Shown here piece after piece: positions 50,338 through 59,231 of a stretch of DNA of 61,694 nt. Origin of the DNA: AV69 sp036498205. GTDB taxonomy: Bacteria > Verrucomicrobiota > Verrucomicrobiia > Chthoniobacterales > UBA10450. The position numbers and the translations under genes are program-made. The notes beneath the pieces are model-generated. The model ran no database searches, was not told the origin of the DNA, and saw only the letters and a list, made by a program, of their open reading frames with translations. The number at the start of each line of letters is the position of its first letter. Position 1 is the first letter of the stretch. Where the stretch lies: the NCBI GenBank assembly GCA_036498205.1, contig DASXIC010000028.1, forward strand, positions 1 through 61,694, in the 5' to 3' direction.

Positions 50338-52149
50338 ATGTATCGAACGCATCATTGCAACCAACTGCGCAAAAGTGACATTGGTCGCGACGTAAAACTC
50401 GCGGGCTGGGTCGCGGTTCGACGCGATCATGGTGGCGTAATTTTCATCGATCTGCGCGACCGCGAAGGATTGACCCAGGTTGTCTTTCGGCCGGAGGAAA
50501 ACGCCGAAGTGGCGAAACGGGCGCACGCTCTTCGCCCCGAAGATGTGATTCAGGTGGCGGGAAAAGTCGCGCCGCGATTGCAGGGGACAGAGAATCCGAA
50601 ACTCGCTACCGGCGATATCGAAGTCATACCGAATTCGCTCACGATTTTGAATCGCGCGGAGAACCTGCCATTTCAGCTCGACGCGGAGCTAAGCAACGAA
50701 GATCTCGAACTCACTTATCGCTATTACGATCTGCGCCGCCCGCGCCTGTCCGGCAATTTACGGACGCGCCACCGGGTGACGCAAGCCGCTCGCCGGTATC
50801 TCGACGGGCAGGGTTTCATCGAAATCGAGACGCCTATTTTGAGCAAAAGCACGCCCGAAGGGGCGCGCGATTTCCTCGTCCCGAGCCGGCTCTCGCCCGG
50901 AAAGTTCTACGCTCTACCGCAGGCGCCGCAGCAATACAAACAACTGCTCATGGTCGCGGGAATGGAGAAATATTTCCAAATCGCCAAAGCATTTCGAGAC
51001 GAAGATTTGCGCGCCGACCGGCAACCGGAGTTTACACAGATCGATATCGAAGCGTCGTTCGTAACCCCAGACGACATTTTCTCGCTCACCGAGGGGATGC
51101 TGGGAGCGGTTTTCAAGGCTGCGCGCGGCATTGAAATTCCACTGCCGTTTCCACGCATGACTTATCGGGAAGCGATCGACACCTTTGGCAGCGACAAACC
51201 TGATCGCCGTTTCGAAATGCGGATCGCCGATTTGGGCGACGTATTTCGTGAAAGCCAATTTAAGGTCTTTCGAACTGTGCTCGATAACGGCGGCGTGGTT
51301 AAGGCAATTAACGCAAAGAATTTCGCCGGACTCACCATCGGCCAGACCGATGAGCTGACCGGGATCGCGAAAACTTTTGGCGCGAAAGGGCTGGCCTTCA
51401 TCAAAGTGGAGAACGGCGAATGGAAATCGCCCATCGTGAAATTTTTCTCCGAAGCCGAAAAGGAGGCGCTCCGCTCGAAATTAGAAATCGAAGAAGGCGA
51501 TCTAATCTTGTTCGCCGCGGATCAGTGGGATGTCGCCTGCGAAGTGCTCGGTCGAATCCGACTGCGCACCGCCGAAATTCAGAAACTGACCGCCGGCTCG
51601 GACCGCCAGTCCGGCTCGGACCTCGATTTTCTTTGGGTGACGGATTTTCCTCTCGTGCATTGGAGCGCGGAGGAGAACAAATGGAACGCGGTCCATCATC
51701 CGTTTACGCGCCCCAAGACAGAGGATCTGGCCTTGCTCGACCAAAAAAGATTCGGTGAGATGCGAGCGGAAGCCTACGACGTCGTGCTCAACGGAGTTGA
51801 GATTGGCGGAGGCAGCATTCGTATACACGAGCCCGCATTGCAGGCGAAGATGTTCGAAGCCCTCGGCATCAATGCAGACGAGCAACAGGCCAAATTCGGG
51901 CATTTACTTCGCGCGTTCCGGCTGGGCGCGCCGCCACACGGAGGAATTGCCCTCGGTCTCGATCGCCTGGTGATGTTGATTTGTGGCGAAGAATCGATCC
52001 GGGACGTCATGGCATTCCCAAAAAACAATCGAAGCCAGGAATTGATGACGCAATCGCCCGCCCCGGTCGAGCCGAGTCAGTTGCGCGCTTTGGGAATTCA
52101 GCTTCGTGGCGAGAAACTGGACGGAGGTGCCCCGTCGCGTCCGAAATGA
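50338..52149 (+). CDS. aspS: Aspartyl-tRNA synthetase
   Basis: Class II synthetase of 603 residues from ATG 50338 (MYRTHHCNQLRKSDIGRDVKLAGWV); the in-frame extension to 50308 is dispensable. It has the anticodon-binding OB-fold (about 1-110), catalytic motif 2 in FRDEDLRADRQPEFTQIDIE, a bacterial GAD insertion (about 300-430) and motif 3 in GIALGLDRLVML. The GAD/linker region contains GSDRQSGSD (residues 420-428), encoded by the dispersed 18-bp motif. It would charge tRNA-Asp; whether it also mischarges tRNA-Asn cannot be told. Confidence 0.96.
   Translation: MYRTHHCNQLRKSDIGRDVKLAGWVAVRRDHGGVIFIDLRDREGLTQVVFRPEENAEVAKRAHALRPEDVIQVAGKVAPRLQGTENPKLATGDIEVIPNSLTILNRAENLPFQLDAELSNEDLELTYRYYDLRRPRLSGNLRTRHRVTQAARRYLDGQGFIEIETPILSKSTPEGARDFLVPSRLSPGKFYALPQAPQQYKQLLMVAGMEKYFQIAKAFRDEDLRADRQPEFTQIDIEASFVTPDDIFSLTEGMLGAVFKAARGIEIPLPFPRMTYREAIDTFGSDKPDRRFEMRIADLGDVFRESQFKVFRTVLDNGGVVKAINAKNFAGLTIGQTDELTGIAKTFGAKGLAFIKVENGEWKSPIVKFFSEAEKEALRSKLEIEEGDLILFAADQWDVACEVLGRIRLRTAEIQKLTAGSDRQSGSDLDFLWVTDFPLVHWSAEENKWNAVHHPFTRPKTEDLALLDQKRFGEMRAEAYDVVLNGVEIGGGSIRIHEPALQAKMFEALGINADEQQAKFGHLLRAFRLGAPPHGGIALGLDRLVMLICGEESIRDVMAFPKNNRSQELMTQSPAPVEPSQLRALGIQLRGEKLDGGAPSRPK
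51605..51622 (+). repeat. Dispersed 18-bp hairpin motif, copy inside aspS
   Basis: GCCAGTCCGGCTCGGACC, identical to 41005-41022. Directly around it GGCTCGGAC is repeated at 51595-51603 and 51613-51621, producing the peptide repeat GSD-RQS-GSD. The frame used, RQSG[S/P]D, is the same as in element B of the S9 peptidase. Confidence 0.65.
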
Positions 52150-52190
52150 AAATGCGTTTAGCGGGGGTTCCCTGAGCGCGAACTAGTCGC

Positions 52191-52511
52191 TCAATAACCC
52201 AGGGCTTTTTTTCGCTCCGCGGCAGTGGGGAGCGGATCCTTGCGAGTCGTGATTGCCTCCGCGCCTGCGTCCTTCAACTGGTGGGCCTGGTTCGCATTGA
52301 ACTCGGTATCTTTTGCAAATTCCGGCGGGAGGTCCGCGTCCGCATAGATGGCATGCACAGGGCAGACGTCCACACATGCCATGCAATCGATGCACTCCTC
52401 TGGGTGAATCACCACCTGGTTTTCCAGTTCATAGAAGCAGGCGACCGGACACACCTCTACGCAATCGGTGAACTTGCATCCGGTACATTTTTCGGTGACG
52501 ACGTGTGGCAT
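52191..52511 (-). CDS. fdxA: FdxA-type ferredoxin (7Fe)
   Basis: Electron carrier of 106 residues. Cysteines at 9, 12, 17, 21 and 25 plus 40, 43, 46 and 50 match the Azotobacter-type pattern: CTGCKFTDCVEVCPVACF, then CIDCMACVDVCP. This gives one [3Fe-4S] and one [4Fe-4S] cluster, with the C-terminal extension that packs over the core (KDAGAEAITTRKDPL). It is monocistronic and converges on aspS. Confidence 0.92.
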   Translation of the reverse strand: MPHVVTEKCTGCKFTDCVEVCPVACFYELENQVVIHPEECIDCMACVDVCPVHAIYADADLPPEFAKDTEFNANQAHQLKDAGAEAITTRKDPLPTAAERKKALGY

Positions 52512-52593
52512 GGATTTAGGTGGTTTAGGTTTTTAACAGATTGTTGCTAGGGCCTCACGTAAGTGGGAAACGCCAGGCCAGTCAATTTCCGCT

Positions 52594-54207
52594 TTATACG
52601 CCCTCAGGCTGCGAGCGAGCATTTTGCTTGCCGGTTCGGAACAGAATCGCCACCAGAAAGGTGACGATCGTCCCGAAGCAAATCCACCACGGGAATTCCA
52701 TTACCGGCAACCAGTCCGGTTGCTCGTATAGTTTGCCCCCAAACATCCTGGCGATGCTGTTGGGAAGACCGCTCAGGATTGTCACGACAATGAAGCCGGT
52801 GATCATGGCAATGATATTCCCCCGATTATTGCCGCGGGTTTTCGTCAACATGCCGGCAAGAAAGATCCCGAGGACGGACCCATAAGTATAACCGTAAATC
52901 CCCAAAACAATCGGAATGATCCGCACATTGGGAAGGACGATGACAAAATATGAAGTAGTCGAGGCCACCAGGATCATCAGGATGGCGAACCCGATCGTCG
53001 CCCGGCGAACGGCGCGCAGGCTATCCTCGCTGGTCGCGCTGGGATTAACGTATGTTTCGTACCAGTCGCGTGTGAAGCTGGTGGCGAGGGCGTTGAGGGC
53101 GGTGCTAAGCGAACCCATGGCGGTGGCAAAAATTCCTGCGATCAATAATCCGCGGAGTCCGATAGGCATTTCGTAAAGAATGAAATGGCAAAACGTTTCG
53201 TTGGGCGACTTGGGCAGGTTGGGATCGAAATGCGACTGGTAATAAACCCACAGAAGAAGCCCGATGCTCAGAAACGTGAGCGCGATCGGGATATCCGCGA
53301 GCCCGGATAGAATCAGCGAGCGCCGGCTTCGACGCACGTCCGGCGCAGTCAACATCCGCTGGACCATGTCTTGATCTGTTCCGTGCGTCGCCATGGTCAT
53401 AAAGGTCGAGCCGATCAGGCCGGCAAAAATCGTATATTCGATTCCGAACATGCCTTTCCATTTTTCCCAACCGTGTTTGGCCGGGTCGAGCCCAGTCGTG
53501 ATGAAGTCATTGAGATGAAATCCGCCATGCCGCTGCACAATTTCGTCCCACCCGCCGGGGATGGCTGAGTAAAGCAGACCGAGAGCGACGAGAGCGCTTC
53601 CGATCATAATGGAAGCCTGAATAAAATCGGTCCAGATGACTGCTTTAATGCCCCCGAGCGTGGTGTAGATCGCAGTCAGGATGACGATCGCGACGATCGC
53701 ACCGATGTATATGAAGAGCGTTTCTTTTTGCCCCGGGCGCACACCGCGAATCATCTCGTAGGCGAGTGCGAGCGCGATCGCCGCGACATAAAGGCGAGCC
53801 CCCGATGCGAGCACGCGCGTAAACATAAAAATGGCCGATGCGGCGTTTTTTGTCCCGACCCCAAACCTGGCGCTGAGGTATTCGTAAATAGAGAAGACTT
53901 TGTAGTCGTAATAAGGCTTGATAAAAATGTAGCTGACGAGGATCCGGGCGAGGATGGTCCCGAACGCGAGCTGAATGTAAGTGAAATTCCGGAGCGCAAA
54001 TCCTTCGCCAGGAGTGCCAAAGAAAGTGCCCGCGCTGGTTTCGGCCGCGATGATCGAGGCGAGCACGGCCCACCACGGGATGCGCCGGCCGCCGAGGGCG
54101 AAATCCTCCAGATTCCGTTCGCGTCGGCCCATGTAGAGCCCGATGAAGATGATGATGGCGAAGTAGGCGAGGAGGACGAGCGAATCGACCGCTAGCTTCG
54201 CGTTCAT
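52594..54207 (-). CDS. Sodium:solute symporter (SSS family)
   Basis: Membrane protein of 537 residues with about 13 transmembrane segments. N-terminal VDSLVLLAYFAIIIFIGLYMGRRERNLEDFALGGRRIPWW is the family start. The Na+-site region appears as AAETSAGTFFGTPGEGF, and ATAMGSLSTALNALATSFTRDWYE is the signature near TM 8-9. Substrate cannot be deduced; SSS members take up sugars, amino acids, vitamins or organic acids with Na+. It is read leftward, 82 bp before the ferredoxin gene. Confidence 0.92.
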   Translation of the reverse strand: MNAKLAVDSLVLLAYFAIIIFIGLYMGRRERNLEDFALGGRRIPWWAVLASIIAAETSAGTFFGTPGEGFALRNFTYIQLAFGTILARILVSYIFIKPYYDYKVFSIYEYLSARFGVGTKNAASAIFMFTRVLASGARLYVAAIALALAYEMIRGVRPGQKETLFIYIGAIVAIVILTAIYTTLGGIKAVIWTDFIQASIMIGSALVALGLLYSAIPGGWDEIVQRHGGFHLNDFITTGLDPAKHGWEKWKGMFGIEYTIFAGLIGSTFMTMATHGTDQDMVQRMLTAPDVRRSRRSLILSGLADIPIALTFLSIGLLLWVYYQSHFDPNLPKSPNETFCHFILYEMPIGLRGLLIAGIFATAMGSLSTALNALATSFTRDWYETYVNPSATSEDSLRAVRRATIGFAILMILVASTTSYFVIVLPNVRIIPIVLGIYGYTYGSVLGIFLAGMLTKTRGNNRGNIIAMITGFIVVTILSGLPNSIARMFGGKLYEQPDWLPVMEFPWWICFGTIVTFLVAILFRTGKQNARSQPEGV

Positions 54208-54322
54208 GGGCGTTTAGGAAACAGAAAACATGCCGAGCGCAAAGCGGTTTTTGTCTGTGCGCAGCGTTTTGCACCTGCACTAATCCAGCGAGAACGACTT
54301 TCTCAGGGCAGGGGCTGGGATC

Positions 54323-55192
54323 ATGTTAAGTTCTCTCTTGATGGAGCTTACTCAGCTCGCCGCTCCCGATTTTGATCTGCCCGTGACTCTTGATTCCGGT
54401 CAGGTGTTTCATTGGGCCAGGCAAGATCGCGGGTTTGTCGGCGCGATTGCGGACTCAGCGGTTTACATTTACCAGGAGGGCGACTCGTTAGAATTCAAGG
54501 GCGCATCCAGCAAAATTATTGCGCATTATTTCGCCCTGGATCATCCATTACTGGAAATCTGCGCCTCTTTTCCAGACGACCTCGTGATGAATGCAGCGCG
54601 CGATTTTTGTCGGGGACTGAGAATTATTCGTCAGCCGAAATGGGAATGTCTGGCGACGTTCATTTGCTCGTCGATGAAACAAGTCGTCCATATCCGGCAG
54701 ATTTCAGAGGCACTGCGGCGGCGATTCGGGAAGGCAAAACAAATCTGCGCTTGCAGGATTTACACTTTTCCATCCGCTGAGCGGCTGGCAAACGCGAGGG
54801 AAAAAGACCTGCGTGAGTGTGCGCTTGGTTATCGGGCGAAAAATTTACTCGCAACGGCGCGGCGAGTCGCATCCGGCGAGGTCGATCTCGAAGCCTGGAG
54901 CAAGCTTTCCGATTCCGCGCTGCAAGCACGGCTATCCGATTTGCCCGGAGTGGGCGCGAAGGTGGCAAACTGTGTGATGCTATTCGCCTACGAACGAATT
55001 GCTGCTTTCCCAATCGACGTTTGGATCGAGCGAGTATTGCGAGAGAAATATTTTGGTTCGGACGGGAAAGTGACCGCGAAAACCCTGGCCAATTTTGCCC
55101 GGAATTATTTCGGTGCTTATGGCGGCTACGCGCAGCAGTATTTGTTTCATTGCGCACGAAAGACAACCCCGCGGAAAAGAGGACCTTTGTGA
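54323..55192 (+). CDS. 8-oxoguanine DNA glycosylase (OGG1-like, HhH-GPD)
   Basis: DNA repair glycosylase/lyase of 289 residues. The N-terminal domain (about 10-120) has PVTLDSGQVFHW, the OGG1 start motif. The catalytic part has the helix-hairpin-helix LPGVGAKVANCV with the lysine nucleophile (Lys213) and FPIDVW with the catalytic aspartate (Asp232). It resembles archaeal/bacterial OGG1 rather than MutM. ATG 54341 is an alternative start. The stop codon lies in a hairpin that is part of a dispersed repeat. Confidence 0.93.
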   Translation: MLSSLLMELTQLAAPDFDLPVTLDSGQVFHWARQDRGFVGAIADSAVYIYQEGDSLEFKGASSKIIAHYFALDHPLLEICASFPDDLVMNAARDFCRGLRIIRQPKWECLATFICSSMKQVVHIRQISEALRRRFGKAKQICACRIYTFPSAERLANAREKDLRECALGYRAKNLLATARRVASGEVDLEAWSKLSDSALQARLSDLPGVGAKVANCVMLFAYERIAAFPIDVWIERVLREKYFGSDGKVTAKTLANFARNYFGAYGGYAQQYLFHCARKTTPRKRGPL

Positions 55193-55218
55193 GGTCCCTG
55201 GCGTTGCCCGGAAATGAC
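55181..55218 (+). repeat. Hairpin plus half copy of GTCATCCCGAG repeat at ogg stop
   Basis: GGACCT-TTGTG-AGGTCC (55181-55197) forms a stem over the TGA stop of the glycosylase gene. From 55191 the sequence GAGGTCCCTGGCG ... GAAATGAC is a reverse-orientation arm of the 28195-28301 repeat, about 20 of 28 positions identical. It may have replaced the native terminator. Confidence 0.55.
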
Positions 55219-55363
55219 GTGACGAGCTGTGCCGTGCAGAACTTTGCTGTCACAGTTTGTCTCAGCGGTAGCCGTGCGATAGTTTCGCATTGAGGCGTGA
55301 TGTGAAGACGGCGCGAGCGATGCTTCTTCTGGGGAGCGGGTGCGACGCTCTGCCCTTGTTGTG

Positions 55364-56383
55364 ATGGAACGGAAACGTGAACGGCGAACCTTGTTGCTGG
55401 CAATCCTTGCCTCGGTGCTCCTGCACTTTGCGGTGGCGATTTCGCTGGCGTCATTTGGCGACAAATTGCAACCACCCCTTCCAGAGGATGAAGAAAAACC
55501 GGCGGAGTTGACGCTGGTGGACTTAGCGCCGACGCCGGCAGCGGTTGTGCCCAAGAACGCGCAGTTTATGGAAACTCCGGAGAAACGGCAAACGACTGAA
55601 GAGCCGAAGGAAAAGACGTTTGAGTCCAATGCGAATTCAATCGGTGCGAGTCAATTGCCGGCTCTTGGACAAGCGCCGATCCCGACCCAGGACGGGAAAG
55701 ATCGCCCCAATATGGATCTCGAGAATCAGCGCCATTCGCTTGGCCTCGAGCCAGCTCAGCCTCAGCCCGAAGCGCGGCCGAGTTCGACGCCCACTCCGGT
55801 TAACAGTCCGACCCCTGCGGCAACCCCCTCGGCAACAAGCACGCCGGCGCCGACAATGACGCCACCGCTTACTCCTCGCCCGACCGTTGAGCCGAGCACG
55901 ACTCCGGAACCCGACCAGCTCGCCATGTTGCGAACAACTCCGCCCCCAATTCGCGCGCCAGACCAAAGCTCGCCGCCGCCGCAACGAACCCCAACCTCTT
56001 CTTACCGTCGAGAACAAACGCCGACCCGCATGGCCGGTAACATTTCGAACCGCGGGGTTTCCTCGGTCAACGCCATTGGAACTCCTCTCGGCCGTTACAC
56101 CAAGCAACTGCAGGACGCTGTCGGGTCCCGCTGGTATTTGTATGTGGAACGACAGCGAGATCTGGTTAGCATTGGGACAGTACATTTGCGCTTTGTGGTT
56201 GACCGCTCCGGTCGGGTGGGGAATCTCAAAATCGTCTCCAATTCCTCGAATGAATCCTTCGCCAACGTTTGCTTGCAATCGGTCCAGGAAGTCAAAATGC
56301 CGCCTATTCCGGATGAGGTGGCGGCGACCTTGCCCTCGGAAGGACTAGAGGAAGAGTTAACCTTCACCATTTATCCGAACTGA
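55364..56383 (+). CDS. TonB-family energy transducer / TolA-like protein
   Basis: Protein of 339 residues from ATG 55364; GTG 55340 would add 8. One N-terminal transmembrane anchor (TLLLAILASVLLHFAVAISLA, about residues 8-28) is followed by a long proline/threonine/serine-rich spacer (about 100-240: PTPVNSPTPAATPSATSTP...). A C-terminal TonB-type domain closes it (KQLQDAVGSRWYLYVERQRDL, then GTVHLRFVVDRSGRVGNLKIVSNSSNESF). It would span the periplasm to the outer membrane and be driven by the ExbB/ExbD pair, whose first gene overlaps its end. Confidence 0.88.
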   Translation: MERKRERRTLLLAILASVLLHFAVAISLASFGDKLQPPLPEDEEKPAELTLVDLAPTPAAVVPKNAQFMETPEKRQTTEEPKEKTFESNANSIGASQLPALGQAPIPTQDGKDRPNMDLENQRHSLGLEPAQPQPEARPSSTPTPVNSPTPAATPSATSTPAPTMTPPLTPRPTVEPSTTPEPDQLAMLRTTPPPIRAPDQSSPPPQRTPTSSYRREQTPTRMAGNISNRGVSSVNAIGTPLGRYTKQLQDAVGSRWYLYVERQRDLVSIGTVHLRFVVDRSGRVGNLKIVSNSSNESFANVCLQSVQEVKMPPIPDEVAATLPSEGLEEELTFTIYPN

Positions 56384-57096
56384 TGGGGACCATTATTTTT
56401 CTCGCCGCCGATAATCCGTTTCAGGATGTGATTGGATTCTTTCAGCGCGGTGGTTTGTTCATGTGGCCGCTGCTGGTCTGCTCGATCGTGGCGGTGACGA
56501 CGATTATTTTGCGCGCCATCGCGTTACGGGAGAAAAACGTCAAACCACTCGTGATCGAGAGCGAGATCGAACGCTTGTTACCTGGTGGCAGCGCCGATCG
56601 TTTGGCACGGATTGTTGAATTCGATAATTCCTCCCTGGCGCGGATCGTCCGCGTTGCATTGCAACACTTGCGTTCGCCCCGCTCCGAAAACGTCGAAGCC
56701 GTGCAGACGCGAGCGCGTCACGAAATGGTGATTCTGGAAAAGGGCTTGATTGTGTTGGAGGTTATTGTTGGCATTGCTCCCCTGCTTGGTTTGATCGGTG
56801 CAGTCTCCGGTCTGGTGCACGTGTTTTCTCATCTCGGTCTCAGCTCAGGCGCTTCGGACACGCGCCAAATCGCGCTGGGAATTGCGGAAGCGCTCAACGC
56901 AACCGTTTTCGGCCTCTCTATTGCTGTCCCCACATTGGTCGCCTTCAGTTATTTTTCCAAAAAAGTCGAGGTGATGTCGGTGGAAATGGAAACGCTGGTG
57001 GTCGAGCTGATCGCCAAATGTTATTTCGGCCGCAGCGGAGAGTCGGCGTCGAGTCGCGTCACGTCGCCTGCGCGTGCGGCCGTCGCCTCGACCTAG
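56383..57096 (+). CDS. MotA/TolQ/ExbB-family proton channel
   Basis: Membrane protein of 237 residues with three helices. The first is near residues 22-45 (LFMWPLLVCSIVAVTTIILRAI). After a cytosolic domain, VIVGIAPLLGLIGAVSGLVHVFSHLG and ALNATVFGLSIAVPTLVAFSYF carry the conserved P-x-LGLxGTVxG and A-x-x-T-x-x-G-L-x-x-A-I-P patterns. Its ATG overlaps the TGA of the TonB-like gene by one base. It pairs with ExbD-type protein to form the proton-driven motor. Confidence 0.92.
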   Translation: MGTIIFLAADNPFQDVIGFFQRGGLFMWPLLVCSIVAVTTIILRAIALREKNVKPLVIESEIERLLPGGSADRLARIVEFDNSSLARIVRVALQHLRSPRSENVEAVQTRARHEMVILEKGLIVLEVIVGIAPLLGLIGAVSGLVHVFSHLGLSSGASDTRQIALGIAEALNATVFGLSIAVPTLVAFSYFSKKVEVMSVEMETLVVELIAKCYFGRSGESASSRVTSPARAAVAST

Positions 57097-57104
57097 AGTC
57101 AATC

Positions 57105-57512
57105 GTGAATTTCACTGTTCGCAAGCGCCGCGCGCCCTCGATCATCATCGTTTCGCTGGTCGATATCCTCACGATTCTCCTGATCTTTTTCGTCGTCTCA
57201 ACCACGTTCAAAAAAGATCAACCGGAAGTGCAGATCAATTTGCCGGAATCAAAGACGGCGACAAAGGCGCCGGCCGAACTGGACCATTCGATTGTTAGCG
57301 TCGATGAAACGGACCTGGTAAAGCTCGATGGTCGCGCAGTCGAAGTCGATCAACTGGAAAGCGCGGTTCGCAATCTCGGGCCAACACAGAAAGCCTCTCT
57401 CGCCCTGCAAGCCGATAAAAAAGCCTCTTTCGGTACCATCATCAAAGTGATGGATGCATTAAAGCTGGCGGGTGTGCGCAATCTTCCGGCCTTCACCCGC
57501 GAAGAGAAATGA
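57105..57512 (+). CDS. ExbD/TolR-family protein
   Basis: Protein of 135 residues from GTG 57105, 8 bp after the ExbB-like stop (the longer open frame from 57018 runs inside that gene). It has the ExbD/TolR layout: short cytosolic part (RKRRAPSIIIV), one membrane helix with the conserved aspartate (SLVDILTILLIFFVV), then a periplasmic domain ending LKLAGVRNLPAFT. Asp in the helix is the proton-binding residue. It overlaps def by 4 bp. Confidence 0.92.
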   Translation: MNFTVRKRRAPSIIIVSLVDILTILLIFFVVSTTFKKDQPEVQINLPESKTATKAPAELDHSIVSVDETDLVKLDGRAVEVDQLESAVRNLGPTQKASLALQADKKASFGTIIKVMDALKLAGVRNLPAFTREEK

Positions 57513-58093
57513 AGTTGGAGATCCTGAAGTACGGGGATGCGCGACTGCGGGCCAAGGGAAAGCGCATCGGGAAAATAGACGAAGCGATTCATGAGCTTGC
57601 CAGGAACATGCTCGAAACGATGGCGGCGGCGAACGGAGTGGGACTGGCTGCGCAACAAGTTGGAGAAGCGTTACAACTGACAGTCATTGACGTTTCGCAT
57701 GCGGAAGAACGCCCGAGCACGATGAGCTTGAATGGTGAAGAAGTCGACCCGAACGAACAAATGCCTCTCGTTTTGGTAAACCCGGAAATTGAGATCGGCC
57801 TGGAGAAAGAAACTGCGGTAGAAGGCTGCTTGAGTTTTCCGGAAATTTCCGCCGACATAGAACGTTCCTCATGGACCAAGGTGAAGGGACAAACTCTCTC
57901 CGGCGAGCCAGTCGAAATTGAAGCCACTGGTCTGCTCGCGCGCGCCTTACAGCACGAAGTGGATCACCTGAACGGGATTTTGTTTATCGATCGAATGAGT
58001 TCGGCCGCGAAGACAAGTCTCTCCAGCCGGCTCAAGCGGCTGCAAAAGGAAACCACCACCGGGACGCGCCCGAAAAGTTACAGCGCTTTGTAA
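57509..58093 (+). CDS. def: Peptide deformylase
   Basis: Metalloenzyme of 194 residues that removes the formyl group from nascent proteins. All three motifs are present: GVGLAAQQVG, EGCLSFPEI and QHEVDHLNGILF (His, Cys and Glu metal/catalytic residues). The segment between motif 1 and 2 is about 15 residues longer than in E. coli Def (MSLNGEEVDPNEQMPL). It overlaps the ExbD-type gene by 4 bp and overlaps the convergent exported protein gene by 16 bp. Confidence 0.96.
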   Translation: MKLEILKYGDARLRAKGKRIGKIDEAIHELARNMLETMAAANGVGLAAQQVGEALQLTVIDVSHAEERPSTMSLNGEEVDPNEQMPLVLVNPEIEIGLEKETAVEGCLSFPEISADIERSSWTKVKGQTLSGEPVEIEATGLLARALQHEVDHLNGILFIDRMSSAAKTSLSSRLKRLQKETTTGTRPKSYSAL

Positions 58094-58596
58094 TCGACGG
58101 TGATGGTGCGGAAAGTGTGGGGCGGTTTTTCCGCGGAGAAATAAAAGAGCTCGAGCATGGTCGCGCCGACCATCCATTGGTAACCGACCAGCGTCTGAAT
58201 GATGTCAGTGTCCGTGTCGCGGGTGCGCGAGACGAGCTTGCCCGTTCCATATTTGCCGTCGAAATAGCGGCGGATCGTTCCCATCTGTTCGTTGTAGCGC
58301 TCAATCGACCAGTCGCCGTACTCATATTGAAGTTCGACTTCGATCAATTTGCTGTCGCGAAACGTGAAAACGGTCCGTTGCAAACCGGGATGAATGAGGC
58401 CTTCGACCGTCCAGGTTTCGCGATTCCCTTCCTGTTTGCGATCGACAATGCGGGCCTTGGCCCCCGTCAGCACCGATTCCACCCGCCGGGGGGGATCACC
58501 CCAGCGAAAACCAAATGGCGGCACCAGCTCGTTCGCCGCCTGCCCCGTACTCAGCGCGCACAACAAGAGTAAACTGGAAATCAACCTGCGCTTCAT
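58078..58596 (-). CDS. Hypothetical exported protein
   Basis: Protein of 172 residues from ATG 58596, with a good signal peptide MKRRLISSLLLLCALSTGQA. The reading frame extends to 58713, but those residues are unlikely to be translated. The mature part has FGFRWGDPPRRVESVLTGAKARI, reminiscent of small periplasmic proteins with a repeated beta-strand layout, and ends TVDYKAL. I do not recognise a family. The 3' end overlaps def by 16 bp on the opposite strand. Confidence 0.7.
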   Translation of the reverse strand: MKRRLISSLLLLCALSTGQAANELVPPFGFRWGDPPRRVESVLTGAKARIVDRKQEGNRETWTVEGLIHPGLQRTVFTFRDSKLIEVELQYEYGDWSIERYNEQMGTIRRYFDGKYGTGKLVSRTRDTDTDIIQTLVGYQWMVGATMLELFYFSAEKPPHTFRTITVDYKAL

Positions 58597-58941
58597 TCGT
58601 TGGTGTAGTTGAAAATAATGACACGGCGACGCAGCCGCAACGGAGGCGAGGCCGGGAGTCGGCCTGCGGAAGGGACGGAAAATGATAGCCGAATTTTCAA
58701 TTTGAATGGCCAACGGTCGCGCAAATCCGCCGGGCTGGCATCAAAATAGAGCCACAAGTTTTCCGCTGCATTTGTTCGGATCAAATGTCGAAACTGGTCA
58801 CAAAACTCGCGATGCCCAGAGCGTTTTTTCAGTCAAGAAATTTTTGCAGCCGGTGGAAAAATAAAAATCAGATTTTTTCTTGTCGGTCTTTTCTTCCGTT
58901 TCTAATCTCCAGCCGCTGGCAGCGAGCGGAACGCGCTCAGG

Positions 58942-58961
58942 TGTGAATAAAGTGTGAACAG
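58942..58961 (+). promoter_or_regulatory. Tandem DnaA-box-like sites upstream of dnaA
   Basis: TGTGAATAA at 58942-58950 and TGTGAACAG at 58953-58961 are in the same orientation, offset by 11 bp (about one helical turn). The first differs from TGTGGATAA by one base, the second by more. Could be origin elements or the dnaA operator. Confidence 0.4.
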
Positions 58962-59005
58962 AACTCAGCAATTTCGTAACATCCGAGGGAACAGACCCAT
59001 GATCG

Positions 59006-59022
59006 GCCTGAAGCGATCAGGC
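59006..59022. promoter_or_regulatory. Inverted repeat GCCTGA-N5-TCAGGC upstream of dnaA
   Basis: A perfect 6-bp inverted repeat with 5-base spacer, 210 bp upstream of the dnaA ATG. It may be an operator for a dimeric regulator or a leader hairpin. I see no second copy nearby. Confidence 0.3.
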
Positions 59023-59231
59023 ACTCCACGCCGGCATCCAGGGGAAACATTCGGGGCCAGGCTGAGTCGAATCGGCAGTTTTCCCTCGGTGAAACGCCAT
59101 TTAAGCCGGGTTTTCCTGATATTTTTAGAGTTGATTAAGAGCAAGGTGATGATGGGATGGGGGAGTAAAAAGCGCGTTTTCCCCGGAGTCGTCCGCCCCG
59201 GGGACGCCTTTTCCCCCTGTTAACAACTTGT

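Larger units (their letters stand above)
58597..59231. other. Candidate replication-origin region upstream of dnaA
   Basis: This 635-bp interval has no convincing gene. It contains TGTGAATAA (58942-58950), one mismatch from the DnaA-box complement TGTGGATAA, and a second TGTGAACAG eleven bases on, the two sharing GTGTGAA. GGTGGAAAA (58852-58860) is a weaker match. AT-rich tracts at about 58826-58890 and an inverted repeat GCCTGA-AGCGA-TCAGGC (59006-59022) add to this. Such boxes next to dnaA are what an origin or a self-regulating promoter would show, but the box count is low. Confidence 0.45.

Noticed and set aside
58954..59223. 89-residue open frame between the exported-protein gene and dnaA
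   Set aside because: It begins inside the DnaA-box-like tandem, is rich in Arg/Gly without a domain or membrane pattern, has no good ribosome site and ends 9 bp before dnaA. More likely non-coding.
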